Below, one piece after another: positions 29,495-43,000 of a stretch of DNA of 64,000 nt. The notes beneath the pieces were generated by a model. That model saw only the letters and a list, made by a program, of their open reading frames with translations, ran no database searches and was not told the origin of the DNA. The stretch is from Sweltsa coloradensis. Taxonomy: Eukaryota; Arthropoda; Insecta; Plecoptera; Chloroperlidae. Location of the stretch: the NCBI GenBank assembly GCA_024449915.1, contig JAMZAV010000627.1, forward strand, positions 930,001 through 994,000. Direction: 5' to 3'. The position numbers and the translations under genes were made by a program. Position 1 is the first letter of the stretch. Each line of letters opens with the position of its first letter.

Positions 29495-30132
29495 CTAGGA
29501 AGCTTCGCAAACGCTTTTTTAGGCGCGTTGTTGGATGAGCGTAATTGTTTAAAAACGAAAAAAAACGTAAAAATTGCGAGTTTCATAAGAAATAATTATT
29601 CGATTACGCTAAAATCTCACGCGAATATATTAATTCGTAAATTAGGGTTCTGTAAAAAAAACTATTACAATCGGATAGCATGTAGATGTTATAAGTCGAA
29701 GAAATTTTAAAAATAAAAAAAAATCGTAAAATTGCCATTATCATGAGAAATAATTTTTAGATTGCGCTCATATTTCACACGAATATATAAATTCATCAAA
29801 TAAAGGTTCTGTAAAAAAATCATTACAATCGGATAAGCATGTAGGTGTTATAAATCGAGGAAATTTTAAAAATCGAAAAATAATCGTACAAATGCGATTT
29901 TCATAAGAAATAAAATTTTTCGATTGCGCTCAAAAACGTGGCAGTTCTAAGTTCAGAGATTTCGAAGGTTTCCAGAAATTTAATCGCAATTGGAGTATCG
30001 GTTTAGCCGGAATCGGGCTAACAGACAGACAAAAATACTAAAAGAAAGAAGAAAAAACATTCCGAATTTTTTTCCCCAGTGTAGTGAAATGGAATCTTCG
30101 TTTCGCTCGCTATGCTCGCTACGCTCATCCAA
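29495..30132 (-). mobile_element. Helentron-like element family 1, copy d
   Basis: Plus-strand A|CTAGGAAGCTTCGCAAACGC, then GTTGTTGGATGAGCG, through to CGCTACGCTCATCCAA. Similar copies of a 90-bp sequence lie on both sides (29385-29474 and 30195-30287). Confidence 0.68.
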
Positions 30133-30602
30133 AAATTGTATATTGAATAATGTGTATTTATATTGAGCGGGACGGTAGAGAGTCCAGTCCAGATAAATAC
30201 TGTTTTGGTGGAGGTGCCGGTCCAGACAATTTTTAATATTATAGCATGCAAAATTCAATTCGGTGAAAATCCAGTCAATAGAACATTAGTAACATTATAG
30301 ATTCTTCTCTCGGCTTGACCTTGTTTGATACTTAGCTGTGACGTAGACTAGGCCGACGTCTTCCCCTGGTTCTGACTGGTGTATCTATCCATCCTATAAC
30401 TTCGTCGTCTCACATGCTAGTCAGCCAAACCCTGAATACACTTGTTGGTAGTAGGAGACAATCGGGAATAAATACTCGCACGTCAATTATTTTAATAATA
30501 TTACATATTGCTTTCATTGTTACGTAAAACTACTTGCGAGTGGGATTTTAAAGTTTAATACGTGAAGTAAACCGGGAGAAACCTAGACAAAATCACTATA
30601 AT

Positions 30603-31227
30603 TGGATGAGCGAAGCGAATACTTAAATTTCACTTACCTCGAGAAAAATATCTCGTTTTTTGTCTGTTTGTTCGCTCTCTGCCGGGCAAACGGCATATGC
30701 GATCTTGATGAAAATTCGAGGGGAACTTCGAAATCTCTGAACTTACATCTGTCAAGTCTTTGGGTACAATCGAATTGATGTTTTCGATTTTTAATGCGAT
30801 ATTTTCGTGATATTTGGAACTATTCTGACCAAAAGGGTGGGGCTACAACGTTCATATTTTACATGGACATTAAGGATATGGTAATGTAGTACCTTTGGAA
30901 AGGAAAAGTTGAACAATTTACCCACAATCCATAGAAATAAAGGTTTAAATATAAGTTTTTTGAGGTATATAAAAATAATTAACAAGTAACTATAGAAACT
31001 TGACAACAATCACCTACAATGCATACAAAAAGCAAGTCTTCGGGCCTCCAGATATTTTACATTCTACTTACCATAGCAATTAGTACTACTTTATAAAAAT
31101 TATGGTATTTTAACAAAAATGATTTTGCAATGGAACTTGATGAAGTAATTAGATCCCACGCATACTGAAAATTAGAAAAAGCTCATCCATCAACGCGACT
31201 TAAAAGAGCGTTCGCGAAGCGGCCTAG
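30603..31227 (+). mobile_element. Helentron-like element family 1 variant, copy e
   Basis: T|TGGATGAGCGAAGCGAAT to GCTCATCCATCAACGCGACT, then AGAGCGTTCGCGAAGCGGCCTAG|T. Same architecture, different interior (TGGGGCTACAACGTTCATAT, TTACATGGACATTAAGG). Confidence 0.68.
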
Positions 31228-31230
31228 TTA

Positions 31231-31343
31231 AAGTAATGAGATACCACGCATATTAAAAATTAATTAATCATTGGACAGAAATAGTAAACCATAAAAGCTC
31301 ATCCATCAACGCGACTGGAAAAAGCGTTCGCGAAGCGGTCTAG
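31231..31343 (+). mobile_element. Partial copy of the copy e 3' end
   Basis: Repeats the last ~110 bp of copy e, ending GGAAAAAGCGTTCGCGAAGCGGTCTAG|T, directly after copy e. Confidence 0.65.
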
Positions 31344-31814
31344 TATGATTATGCTGTCAACTGTGATGCTAGTAGTAACAACAATGTAGATATCCTGACT
31401 GGCTGCCACACTCAGAAGTCAGACGAGAGGATATCACTCGACAAACTAGATCGGGTAATCTAAATGCAACGACGTGTTAGAAGGGAAACTCTCTCACTGA
31501 ACAGTATTTGATTCAGAAATTCCTTCCATGCTCTACTTGCGGCAATGCGAGGTTTTTTGTTTGGGGTGGACGTGAGTGTGATACTATTCGGATGACTAGC
31601 CAGGTAATTAGGGTATTCGGGTGAATGCACGCGAGCTGTTAGTAGGCTGACATTTAGCAGTGACTGACATCGAACCGACGACCTGCTGAACCAGAGTCAA
31701 GCTGGCGGTAGTGTCTGTGTCGTGCAGAATACACACTGACTAGGGCATGGCTGTAATGCTGCTCCGTCAGGTTTACCTGAAGCTTACAAATTTAGATAAA
31801 TAATAAAATAAATT

Positions 31815-32220
31815 GTATTAAGAGTCTACCCACTCAGTTATATAACTGATTTTCAATGGGGGACAGTAAATCAAAGCGACCAAGTCAACCCTCCCCGACG
31901 CAATCGACGAGTGAGCGATAACCAACCAAAGATCGATATTTTTAATAGGAAATATATATCAATCAGTGGTATGGACAGTGCGAACACCCGCGGATCAACG
32001 CCAGAATCAACAAGGCCGATTCAGAACAACTCTGAATTTATTATGTGCTTCGTTGCTAGGACGGCTCCAAAGTCACCGTTTACAAACTCCTAAGACAAGA
32101 ACTGATGGACTTAAGTCCAAATCAGAAGCTAAAAAACTTCTGACTTTGGCGGGAATCGAACCCTGGACTTTCTGCATTGGAAGCAGATACGCTAACAACA
32201 AGACCAACGAGCCACACTTA
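31815..32220 (-). mobile_element. SINE S1, nearly full copy
   Basis: Minus-strand tRNA-like head GTGGCTCGTTGGTCTTGTTG, anticodon arm TCTGCTTCCAATGCAGA and B box GGTTCGATTCCC, then the S1 body, ending in the tail AGAGTCTACCCACTCAG (plus orientation, 31822). The best copy for defining the family. Confidence 0.75.
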
Positions 32221-32948
32221 GTCTCTGGGTCCAGGCTGGCCTCTGGGTCCAGGCTGGTCATACCCCTCAAGGAGTTGGCCTCTTAGCTGCCGAGGTCTGG
32301 ATAGTAGGTGGAGACGAACTGGGGGGGGTGGTCGGCAACGTTAGCCTCCCTGGACGTCAGGCGGTCAGAGAGAAGAGATACTCGTGAACTATAGTATCCT
32401 TAGCCAAGTCTCGTCTGGGGGGGAGGTTGATGCCCAGGGGAGTTTTAAGAGGGGAAACTCCACTATATTGAAATGAATGAATGTACCGGGGATTGAACCC
32501 GCGACCCCGGTCTCTGGTAGCCTGGAGGAAGCTGCGGTTGTCAAGGTTGCTAACGCGGTAACACTTTCCTTGCGCCCTCGCCTGAGCCCCACAGCCCATA
32601 CTACTTTCACTCGCGATCTAGATCACCAATGTTGCCAACTGTCACACTGTAATAACTAGTGCAAACTACGGAACAAACAATTTCCACTTCGTTCTATTCC
32701 TGGACTGAAAATATTTTAAATATCGAATGTTACGTTTACATTTTTACTCGGTAACTTGTCAGAACGTAATATACTGGTTTGAAAGTGGCGTTTTGCAATC
32801 ATTATAATTGTAATGGCCAATTATTTGCAATGTAATTGCAATGAAATCGGATAAGTAATATTTTATAACCATATTGCATTAAGTGTGTAAAAGTATGAGT
32901 AATATTTAAAGAATTTTTTTAAAGACAACAATACTACATTATCGGGAA

Positions 32949-33480
32949 CATGACCCTTAGAGAAATGCTGGGTGTAGAGAAGTTGGGTGACATGATAGGA
33001 AGGACACGGTTGAGATGGTATGGACATATAAAACGAATGCCGGATGAGAGGATGCTCAGGAGAATGTATGAAACAAGAAGAAGATGAAGAAGGAGAGGAC
33101 AAGGAAGATATCAAGGAAGCCATAGCAGGAGAAGGTAGAAGGAGAAGCACAAGGGGCTAGACAAGAAGGGACAGAATAAAAACACTGACATAAGAGAAAT
33201 GCTGGCTGTAGAGAAGTTAAGTGATTGAGTTAGCTAGAAGATATGGTAAATGACGGAAGAGAGGATGCCTAAGAAATAAGGATTGAAGAAGGAAGAAGGA
33301 GACAGGGAGGTCAAGAAATATATCAAGGATGCCACAACAGGATTCATATAGGCAGGAGGAGACAGCTAGGAAGATGTGGAAGAGATAAAACTGTGGGAGG
33401 ATAGAAATACATTGAAGAATTGGGTTGGCGTACATAACGGACCCTGCCAAGAGCAGCAGATGGTGGTGGATAATAACGAT
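32949..33480 (+). mobile_element. LINE 3' remnants
   Basis: The plus strand encodes LREMLGVEKLGDMIG then RTRLRWYGHIKRMPDERM, the RW(Y/F)GH motif seen near the C-terminus of many non-LTR ORF2 proteins, then breaks up in purine-rich sequence. A second, more decayed copy begins near 33190 (GAGAAATGCTGGCTGTAGAG). Confidence 0.65.
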
Positions 33481-33845
33481 GATTAAAGCCAAGTTAGAAC
33501 TTTAGTTTTAAATTAACTTTTGTTACCCACTTATCTCGAAGTCTTCGTTAACAGGCTATCATAGACAGTTCTTAATTATTTCAGCTTCGTATTAATCTGT
33601 GAATTATTTAATCATAATACATTATTTACACATTTTATGACGAACGAAAACACAGTTCATTGGCTAACATAATAATATATCATTTACCCAATATGTTGTA
33701 TGTAAACAACGTCAGTATTACAAAATGGCCAACGAGCATTCTAGACATGCAGCCAGATCACTCACAATCAAATAACAACTTCGATTTTAAAGTTTTTATT
33801 TTATGTATTAAATACAACGTTCTACATAGTAATTTCACAACACGC

Positions 33846-33851
33846 TTTATT
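33846..33851 (-). terminator. Poly(A) signal of gene 2
   Basis: A minus-strand AATAAA lies about 180 nt past the gene 2 stop, inside AT-rich sequence, in the expected position for the end of a short 3' UTR. Confidence 0.5.
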
Positions 33852-33977
33852 TTAAAGTAGGTGGTCTTCAACGACTCTGAAGTTTGGCAAGAATGAAATG
33901 TTTGAAGCGCGCTGAGCGCGTGGCAAACTGTGCGCGCTCGACTCTGTCAACCAACAGTCGGCCATCTTTGGGATGGT

Positions 33978-34030
33978 GATGCCTTCCTCAGCCTTTGAGC
34001 TTAGCTTCCTCAGCCTTAGCTTCCTCAGCC
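33978..34030. repeat. 18-bp repeat after the gene 2 stop
   Basis: TTCCTCAGCCTTAGC is repeated about three times. In one minus frame it reads KAEEAKAEEAK, suggesting former or actual coding sequence. Confidence 0.65.
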
Positions 34031-34061
34031 TTAGTTCTTCCCCGACGCGTACCACTTCTCG
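34031..34061 (-). CDS. Gene 2 terminal exon
   Basis: The acceptor TTTGTTTACAG is followed by C (completing TG|C), then EKWYASGKN and TAA. The start matches the gene 3 terminal exon (EDWYK). Just after the stop, an 18-nt repeat would read KAEEAKAEEAK in the other frame. If one G of the four-base run at 34040-34043 is an error, the frame continues to a stop at 33990-33988. Confidence 0.75.
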
Positions 34062-37000
34062 CTGTAAACAAAGTAATATTTATGTTTCACCTTACAAATA
34101 TGAAATACTACTACACATGGTGGCAAGTAGCTTAGATCAAACAAACGTATAAACGTCAGCAAGATTTCAACAATTGAGTATCTATAAAATAATTAAATTA
34201 TGTGTTAAGAGTCTGCCTCGCGCTCAGAAAGTTATTATAACCTCCCGTACATAACATTTTCTTCCGAATATAGATATCAGTGAAAGCAGTGAGAGTAATC
34301 AATACACAATAATAAGCTTAAAATAATCTTCCGGTCAAGAGTTTGAGAGCATATGAGTAACCTCTGTTTAGCTTAGAGAAATGGAGTGAAATGTATATAT
34401 ACTCCAACAATTTATTTGACCACCCGCCTTTGAAAAAGAGTTTGAACTAAATGGGAAAACAAAATAAAGAAGGTGATTTAAATTTACGTGTATAATCCTA
34501 CAGAAACGATGTTTGAAGGATCTTATACCTCATGTGAACTTACTTTATCTAAGTTCCAAAAAGCTGAACTAAAATGATTTAAAATTTACTCTAAATTGTT
34601 TGCAACAATAAAATAATAATTCTGATAGCAAAACAACTACATCAATGAAACACACTAAAACGTAGGTTAATCAACTAAATCGACAAGTTAAAACATTTAA
34701 TTGCAACGAAAACTTATGGTGGCCATGACGTCCACCATACATTTCTAACTCGCACATGTTAACAGTTGGATGGATAGTTCCTATAATAACGATCTTTTCA
34801 GTTCTATAAAGTTGCAATGTTTTCTTTGTTATTAACCTAAACAACCTGCAGCTTTGGTCTGTTTGTGATACATTTAATTTATTTTATAACTGTAGTAGAG
34901 TTTTGATAGTAGACTCATTAATTTTAAACAAAACAATGTATTTAGAGTCTACTTATACTCAGTCATCTGATTTTTAGTAGGGGACATTACATTAAAGCAG
35001 AACAAGCCAACACCATCGACGAGTGAACAATGACCAACTAGAGACCAGAAACACCGATCAATCAAGCTGGACACGATCCCTCCCGCGGACAGCGCCAGAG
35101 TGAACAAGGCTAGTTCGGAACAACTTTAGAATGTATTATGTGCCGTTGCTAGGACGGCTCCAAAGTACCGTTTACACATTCCTAGCCAAGAAACGTCCTC
35201 ATCGGAAGTACAAACTCTTCTTCCTTTAGCGGGATTCGAACTCTGGACGTTCTGCATCGGAAGCAGGGGCCTCCTAGCAACGAGGCACATAATACATTAT
35301 AAGGTTGTTCAGAATTAACCGTTTTGATTCTGGCGCCACTTGCGGGTGGAAACGTGTCCAGCTTGATCGATCGGTGTTTCCTACTTCAATACGCCTGTCT
35401 CTAGTTGGTCATTGTTCACTCGTCGATGGTTTCGGTGCCTTCAGGGCTTTAAATTCAATGTCCCCACTGGAAATCAGTTACTGACTGAGTGGGTTGACTC
35501 TGGAGAGCCTAGATAAGCTAACACCAGAGAGTGGCCATACAGTACTTCCGGCCGCCATGTTTTTGCCAAACATTTTTTAGTTTCGTCAGCTGTCGTAAAG
35601 TAAACAATGTGGCTTGAAACAGACTTGAAAAACAAATGTGTCCTACAACAGACCAACTTTTTTACGTCTGTTTCAAGCCAAATTTGTTTACTTTTACGGC
35701 AGTTGACGAAACTAAAAAATGATTTCAAAAACATGGCGGCCGGAAGCACTGTATGGCCACTCTCTGGTGTGACTTTATCTAGGCTCACTATAGTTGACTC
35801 TATTAAATTGTTTAACCATAGGAGTAGGTCATATTATAACACCCAAATGTTTATAAAACGTAAATCACAAAGAGTTAAGTTAGTCTCACCATCCCTCAAC
35901 GTTCTCTGGCTCGTCACACATGAAGGTGTTGTCGTTGTAGACCTGGCCGGCCGGGCAGCTGCCCTTCTGGGGCTGCATGCCGTTCCTGCAGATGTAGAAC
36001 TTCTGGCAGTCGTCTGGGTGGGGGAAGGTTGGGTGGGGCAGCACGCGACCGTTGGGGCCGATGACGTCACCGGGGGGACACGAGAAGCCGTCGTCTAGCT
36101 TGTCTAGAAGATAGAACACAATTTAAATAGTCAGACGCCAGCAACAAACAAATCCATCCATCCCTACATCCAAGGAGTCATGCCTCTCACGAGCAAATTG
36201 GTAAATTAAAAAATTTTTAATTTCCAATACGAGACTTTCTTTTTAATTACATTTTTTTTATATTTGCAATCATTATCTTTAGATTTCTTCTTGTAGGAAA
36301 CTATTTTTGATTTTATTTTAAAGTGATTTTTTTAAAATTTATCGTGGGAAACCATGCCCCTTTTTCAGGTGACTTATACTAGAGGTATTTTTGAATCTGG
36401 ACAATTGTGAAGCGAATGTCCGAGGACTGTTTAAGAGGATTCAACTCTTCATTCACAATAATGACTATAGAAAACCTTGTATATACCTTAAGTCAGGATT
36501 GCTATTGGCGAGATTCGAAACCAAGACCTCCCGAATCAGAGTCTCGCGCTTTACGCTTCAGCCACCACTTTCGGTAAAATTCAAAAAAAATATTACACAT
36601 AGAGTTGTCAATACCAAGATTTACGTCTAGCACGTGGACTGTGGAACCAGGATATCTCGCACGTCTCCTAGGTTAAAACACTCTCGTTAGAGCTAATATT
36701 ACACAATCGATTGCGTTTTTAATTAGACAGGATTTATTTAATAGTGTTTTCTACTAAGGTATTCTCTCATTTTTATTTCCGGAGAAATTAGTTACGTAAA
36801 TGTATCTTGACAAAACCATTAACGCAGTAGGAAGTAATAAAATAATACACATTCTCAACACCTTGATTTTAGATAGTGTAGAGTAGGCATTTGAGACAAT
36901 GTAATCTCTTTCTGTACAACTAATTACGAACAATTGATGATTTGGATCCAAAATTATTTTAAATGTACATAATTTACTGGGCTTCTAGAATAAAAGCCCT

Positions 37001-40000
37001 GTTTCACTAACGTTAAACTTAAATTACGGAGATACATTTTTGTGAACGAAAAATCTGATAAAAGTAAGTAAGATAATACTCCCTGATTTCATTACATTAC
37101 TTCTAGCTTCAAAGTAGAGTTTAAGTTTAGAGAAACATTCTTTAACATCAACTTAAACCTAATAAGTATTTGTCTTGATTCGCTTTAAAGAATGCCACAC
37201 AGAACTGTATTGCCCCAGGAAGGGGTGTGCTCACGCGTTCGACAGACGAACACTCTCTTCTAAATAACTGATTCGGAGAATGTCAGATACTGGGTGACCT
37301 TTTCCTCTTAAATGTCACAGATAAACCGTACGAGGATGTTATACTCTCTTTGATCAACCAAAATATCTAGGTGCCCGTTAGGGCGCCGCAGCCAAGCCGC
37401 GGTGCGCTACACACTCAAGCACCTTATACACCAAGCAGAGTTGGGGTGATTTCGAGGTGTTACCCAGCCGTCATGTAACGTGATGTGAACTTGAAAACTA
37501 TCACAATCGAGGGGATTTAGGTACCTGACAACACATGCCAAATTTTATTGGGGTACGACCATTCCTTCTTGGTGAAAAAATGTCTTCAAACATGCTCAAA
37601 ATCACTTTAAGGATGTTAGCTACTCCTACTGCTACTACTGCTACTTACATCTAATACGTCGGCCCGCGATTCTGACCAGACGGGTGGGACTACAATGTTC
37701 ATATTTTACATGGACATTAAGGTTATAGTATTATAGTCTCTTTTGAAAAAAAAGTTGAAAAAGTTTGTTGGAAGGCTTCCAAATAAAGGTTTTAAAATAA
37801 GCCTTATACAATCAACAAGTAACCATAGTTACTTGACACTTGTTGACGGTATAAGCAGAGTACGGCGGGAAAGTGCGATACGTAAACAAATGGCGGACAT
37901 TTTAAATTTGCTTCTATGTGTGAAATGAGAAAAGTTGTCATTATACTCTCATAAAACAAATCAGAAACCGTCCCTGACCTAGGCCCAGATGTAGAAAATT
38001 ATTTATAATACAACAGTGTAGGTCTAAAGTTCCATTAGGCTATAGGACTAGATAAATAAATACATGTTTGACAAGCCCTAGGCCTTTCTTAGCCAACCCT
38101 AGTCCAGCACAACCTTGTTTTGACACTTCCCGCACAAATAACTAGTTTTGATTACTACAAGCCTAATGCAGATAAACAATGGTATGATAGTCCTAGGCTA
38201 TTCCAAAATTTACGGCAATAATAAGCTTTTTCTTTACTTTTAATAAACTCACGAAATCTCCTGTCACTTTTAATAAAAATGTAAAACAAAAGATGGTGAA
38301 AATTTTCAATATTCTTCTGATTATCTGATGATTTACATGGCTGTGGGTCAAGGCCGTCTAGATATATCGCTTCCCTCGTGTGGGTGCAGTGAAATAGGTG
38401 TAAAATTACATTAGTTGTGCGTTTGTTGTTACATGGGAAAGTTTTAATAGGATGTGAGTTGCCTAGACTTAACCAGTCCTTATACCGTCGTTATACCATG
38501 GTTATACCACCTATACCCATGTACATGAATCCGGGCCTAGATATTTTACATCCTATTGTTATTGCTAATACCATAAAAATTAAATCAACTTTGATAAAAA
38601 TATTATATTTTAACAAATAATTTTGTAATGGAACTTGAAAAAGTAATAAGATCACACACATAACAAAAACTTGTAGAAATACAGCCAAACCTTACACACT
38701 CAAAAGGAATGAGATCTAAAAAAAGGGCCAAGCTCATCTACCCTTCCACATTTGCGCATTCTTAATTCATAAACGTACAGTGTCCCATAACAGCATCCTC
38801 GAAAAGCTTGGCAAAATAGAATTTGCATGTTTACGTTTAAATTAATTACAAAAAAAGAACTTGGATAAACTACTAGGCGCCTACGTTAAATTAATAATCG
38901 CAAATTCTATTTTGCCAAGCTTTTCGAGGATGCTGTTATGGGACACTGTACGTTTATGAATTAAGAATGCGCAAATGTGGAAGGGTAGATGAGCTTGGCC
39001 CTTTTTTAGATCTCATTCCTTTTGAGTGTGTAAGGTTTGGCTGTATTTCTACAAGTTTTTGTTATGTGTGTTAGACTTTAAACATAAAAACAAACAGTTG
39101 CAAATACATTGGAAAAATAAACGATCGAAACCAAAAGAGAAAAAACAGAAGAGGAATAGATGAGTTAGGAATAATTTTCTTTTAGGTCAGGGTGGCAAAA
39201 CGCTTCTAGTTTTACATTAGTGATTTGTCTGATTCTAATATGACTTGTTTGTAAAAGAAGGACGGGTACGGTATCACCCCAATGTAAGGGGCGAAGCTAC
39301 TTAATCGACACATTGTCAAAGAGAACAACAAAATCAAATTTCTCTGGTGTAGGTGACCGGTTTATGGAATTGCTCTCATTGTATGGCGATATCTCCACCC
39401 CTTAGACTCCAAGGACCACAAAACTTTCTGTACCATCCCCTTGTTAAAGGGGAATGTCAATTAAAAAAATATATTTTTACATGGGTTTTTCATTCATTTT
39501 ACACCCCTACATAAGCCGTCCGTCCGTCTGTGCGTGTCATCACGTCTCACGATAAAGACAGAACACGAAGTCCGATTGTCATGCGTTTGTTTTAGGTTGG
39601 CATTGCCCTTCAACAACGATGACGCCTAATATGTTTGTTGACCTTGGAAGAAAGGTGGAAGTTGCTAGCTGTCTCCCCCTCCCCCTTCACGAAAGTTATC
39701 AAATGAATGATCCAGCGACTGAATGCGCGAACAAGCGCCGAACCTTGTACAACGGTCCGCTAGCTAGCCGAACACTGCCACCAGGCTTCGCTCCCTCGTC
39801 CGTCCTCTCACCTCTCTTGGTGTTGACACAGTCCTTGCGATGGCTCTCGTCTGGCCAGGCGCAGGTGCTGCGAGAGTCGTCGAAGATCAGGCCAGGGGGA
39901 CAGGGCATCTCGTTGACTTTACCCTCGACGCAGTTGAAGAACTTGTCGCAGATTCCGGGGTCCGAGTGGCGGAAGAAACCGTTGGCTCGGGGGCACCCGG

Positions 40001-43000
40001 GGCTGGGCTGGGCCTCCTCTGTAACACCCGACACCAAGCACATACTTAGACACTGACATACATGTGTGCAGATGCGCTGGCAACATTCAGGAAGCATTTT
40101 CAGAAAAACACTATCAAAGTATTTAATTTAACCATCCAAATTTGATAAATATTTTTACAGAACGCGTAGTCCTGTTAACCTGTAAATTGACGTTTACACA
40201 TTGTGTAAAGAAGAAACTTCCAGTCAGGATTGTCGGTGCAGGAATCGAACCCGCGACCTCCTGATTAAAAGTCTTGAACGTTACGTTTGGGCATCTGTCG
40301 TTGAAGCTCTTAAAATGTTTTTTCAAAGATAGATCTGCTCCAAAGTAGAAATTAACCTGTGTGACATAAGCCTATTGTGTATGTACTCACGCAGTTCCGT
40401 CCTGTCCCCGCACTCCACATTGGAGGGGATGTCACAGCGACCCTTGTTGGGGTTGTTGTCGTTGAAGACTAGACCGTCGGCGCAGAGCTTTTCCTCGGGG
40501 ATTCCCTGGGAGCACTTGTAGTAGAGGTCGCACTGGATGGGGTCGGCGAAGTAGCCTGTCTTGTCCGGGCACAGGTCACTGTCCTTGCCCTTCTGGCCAG
40601 ACACTAGAAGAGAGAGAGACAATTAAGCAATTGTTTGGGCTAAATCTGTAATATCGTGACTTTATTGGTCTCGATCACTCTCGTACATAGGTGAAATTGA
40701 TTATATTTATTACAATCAGAAATTAAATAATGTGACTCAACCAGAACTCGAGCTCTGGTCCCCAGTTTACAGGGTGGGCACTTGGCTAAGTGCGAGACCC
40801 GGGTTCAAGACCCCGTAGAGTTGGAATTTGTAATTTCTGGATTATTTTTAAATTTGAAGCTGTTATAGTAACATAATGTATGAATAAATAATACTCAATG
40901 GATCTGTATGCTTGTACTCAATTCACTTGTAATCATGCACACATAATTATTTATAATAAAATTTTATAGAAATTAATCTGAATCTTTCCTGTCGCTTAGA
41001 AACTAAAACTGTCTAACCATGAGCGAAATGTTTGTTCATCTAACCGTAAAACACTGTGAGCACTAAGTTAATTAAAATGTTACGACATAATAATGATGGC
41101 GTCGGTATTCAAGTTGTGTTTATCTGGGTGTCATAGATCCCAAGAAGTGATGACCTTTATCAGAGAGAATCGCACGCGGCAGCCCAGGCCAGGCGCAGCT
41201 GATCGTGCCACATGGAGAGGTAGGTTGCAGTGCTAATGACCCTCGCACTTGTGCAACAGCTTTTCAGACGTAACGCGCTACTTATTGGGGACTGTACGTG
41301 TTACTTTCAACCTTATAAAATTCCCTTTGATGAATATTTTGACTACGTACCGAGCTTTTTTTTAAAGATATTGTGAATGATTTTAATGTAAATTCGTGTT
41401 GAGAGTCTACCCACTCAGTCATTGCTGATTTTAAGTGGGGGACGGACCAAGCCAATCCTGTCGGCACTTACGTCATCGGCACTCGAACAATGACCGGTAT
41501 ATTTTTTATATGAGACACCGACCAACCTAGTTGGGCACGTACATTAGGCAGACTTTAAAACACATTTCTTTGATTTTTTTTTTGAAAACCGGCTTATTGA
41601 GACTTTGAATTGCAAATAAGTAAAAGTCACGGATTTACACTGTGCGTAAAAAGTATTGGTCCAGTTTTCTTTTTGTCATGAATAATCCATAGCATTTTTC
41701 TTGAATCTCTCGCAAGGTAACCTTTAAAGTAAATCTTTTCAGATCATGTTTTGATTAGGTAACTTTCAGTACTTTTCTTATCTTGGACTCTGCATTAAGG
41801 TCGGCCCTGTTTAACATACAATGGAGCGAGTATTGTGTCAAGGAGGTTCAGCTGCAGCATAGGGATAAACACTGATAACTGGATGTTTAGGTGGGGCGTT
41901 GTCAATCATATGACCTCACGTTAGCGGGTACGCCTGGTAGTTGGCAATGACGAAATAATTTCTCTCATTCGTAATGATGGTCGTATTGAGTGTCATGGTT
42001 GAAGTTACTTGTGGCATCAATTAGTCCCATTTTCATTTGGAATATCTATTTTGTTATTACGCTCATAAAACATGTTAAACGTATGAATGATCATGTGTAA
42101 CGCTTGTGACTGGTATGGAGGTCACGGATTCAAATTCCGCCACCGGCAATCCTGACTGATAGTAGTTTCCCGAAGCTGTAGGGAGTGAGTCCTCGAACAT
42201 GCCCGTCACAATCACCCAAACACTTTAATTACCTGGCTAGACACCAGGGCCACGGATCATGTACAATTATCCCGGAACAAGGCGATATAAGGGGGACATA
42301 CGCGGGATAAGGTCGGTCAATTTGCCATCTGTTAACGTATTTTCTTATCCCCGGGGCAGGGCGGGATAAGTCTTCATGAATTAGATTTGGAGATGTTCCG
42401 CGCATATCTCACCTAACTCTGCCTATCCCGGGATAAAAATGTAACCTACATAATCGGGGCCCTGAAGAGAGACGCTATAATGTGTACCCTATACCAGCGG
42501 GCAAACTTTCGCTTTTTCTTGAGAAATATTTGTAAATAATGATGCGATAGTGGGATAGCGATTCAACTTTAGACTTCATAGAAGACACTGCTGACCGACT
42601 GACCAGACTATAGATTGTCATCACAAAGATCCATACGACTCGGAAACTCGATCTAAACTGGACTTACGCCGTGGTTATTTATACCTGCAGCTGAATTACC
42701 GGATATTCCGGTCTCCGCGTCCAATGTCCAGACATTCCGGCCCTATTAGCTAACCTTATGTTGTAACTAGCGCAGAGTAGCGGTTAACATTAGCTGTAAT
42801 AATAATTGATATTATGAGCGAGCGTGCCATTAGTTTCTGTGATTACAGACATTACTCGAGCGTTGACTTGACGACGTTGTTTCACCACTTATGAAAAATG
42901 TGAAAGTTTGGGCGTATTAAGGTTTTTAGGCCTACGCTGCTAATACTGATAGATTGGTTGATGTGATGTAAGCCCCGACGATCAAACACCTGCCTAGCTA

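Noticed and set aside
33852..34055. 67-codon minus ORF with LRLRKL repeats
   Set aside because: Another frame of the 18-bp repeat behind the gene 2 stop; it does not fit the splice phase.
35607..36098. 163-codon plus-strand ORF
   Set aside because: Antisense shadow of gene 2 exon 4 joined to foldback sequence.
39619..40056. 145-codon plus-strand ORF
   Set aside because: Antisense shadow of gene 2 exon 3.
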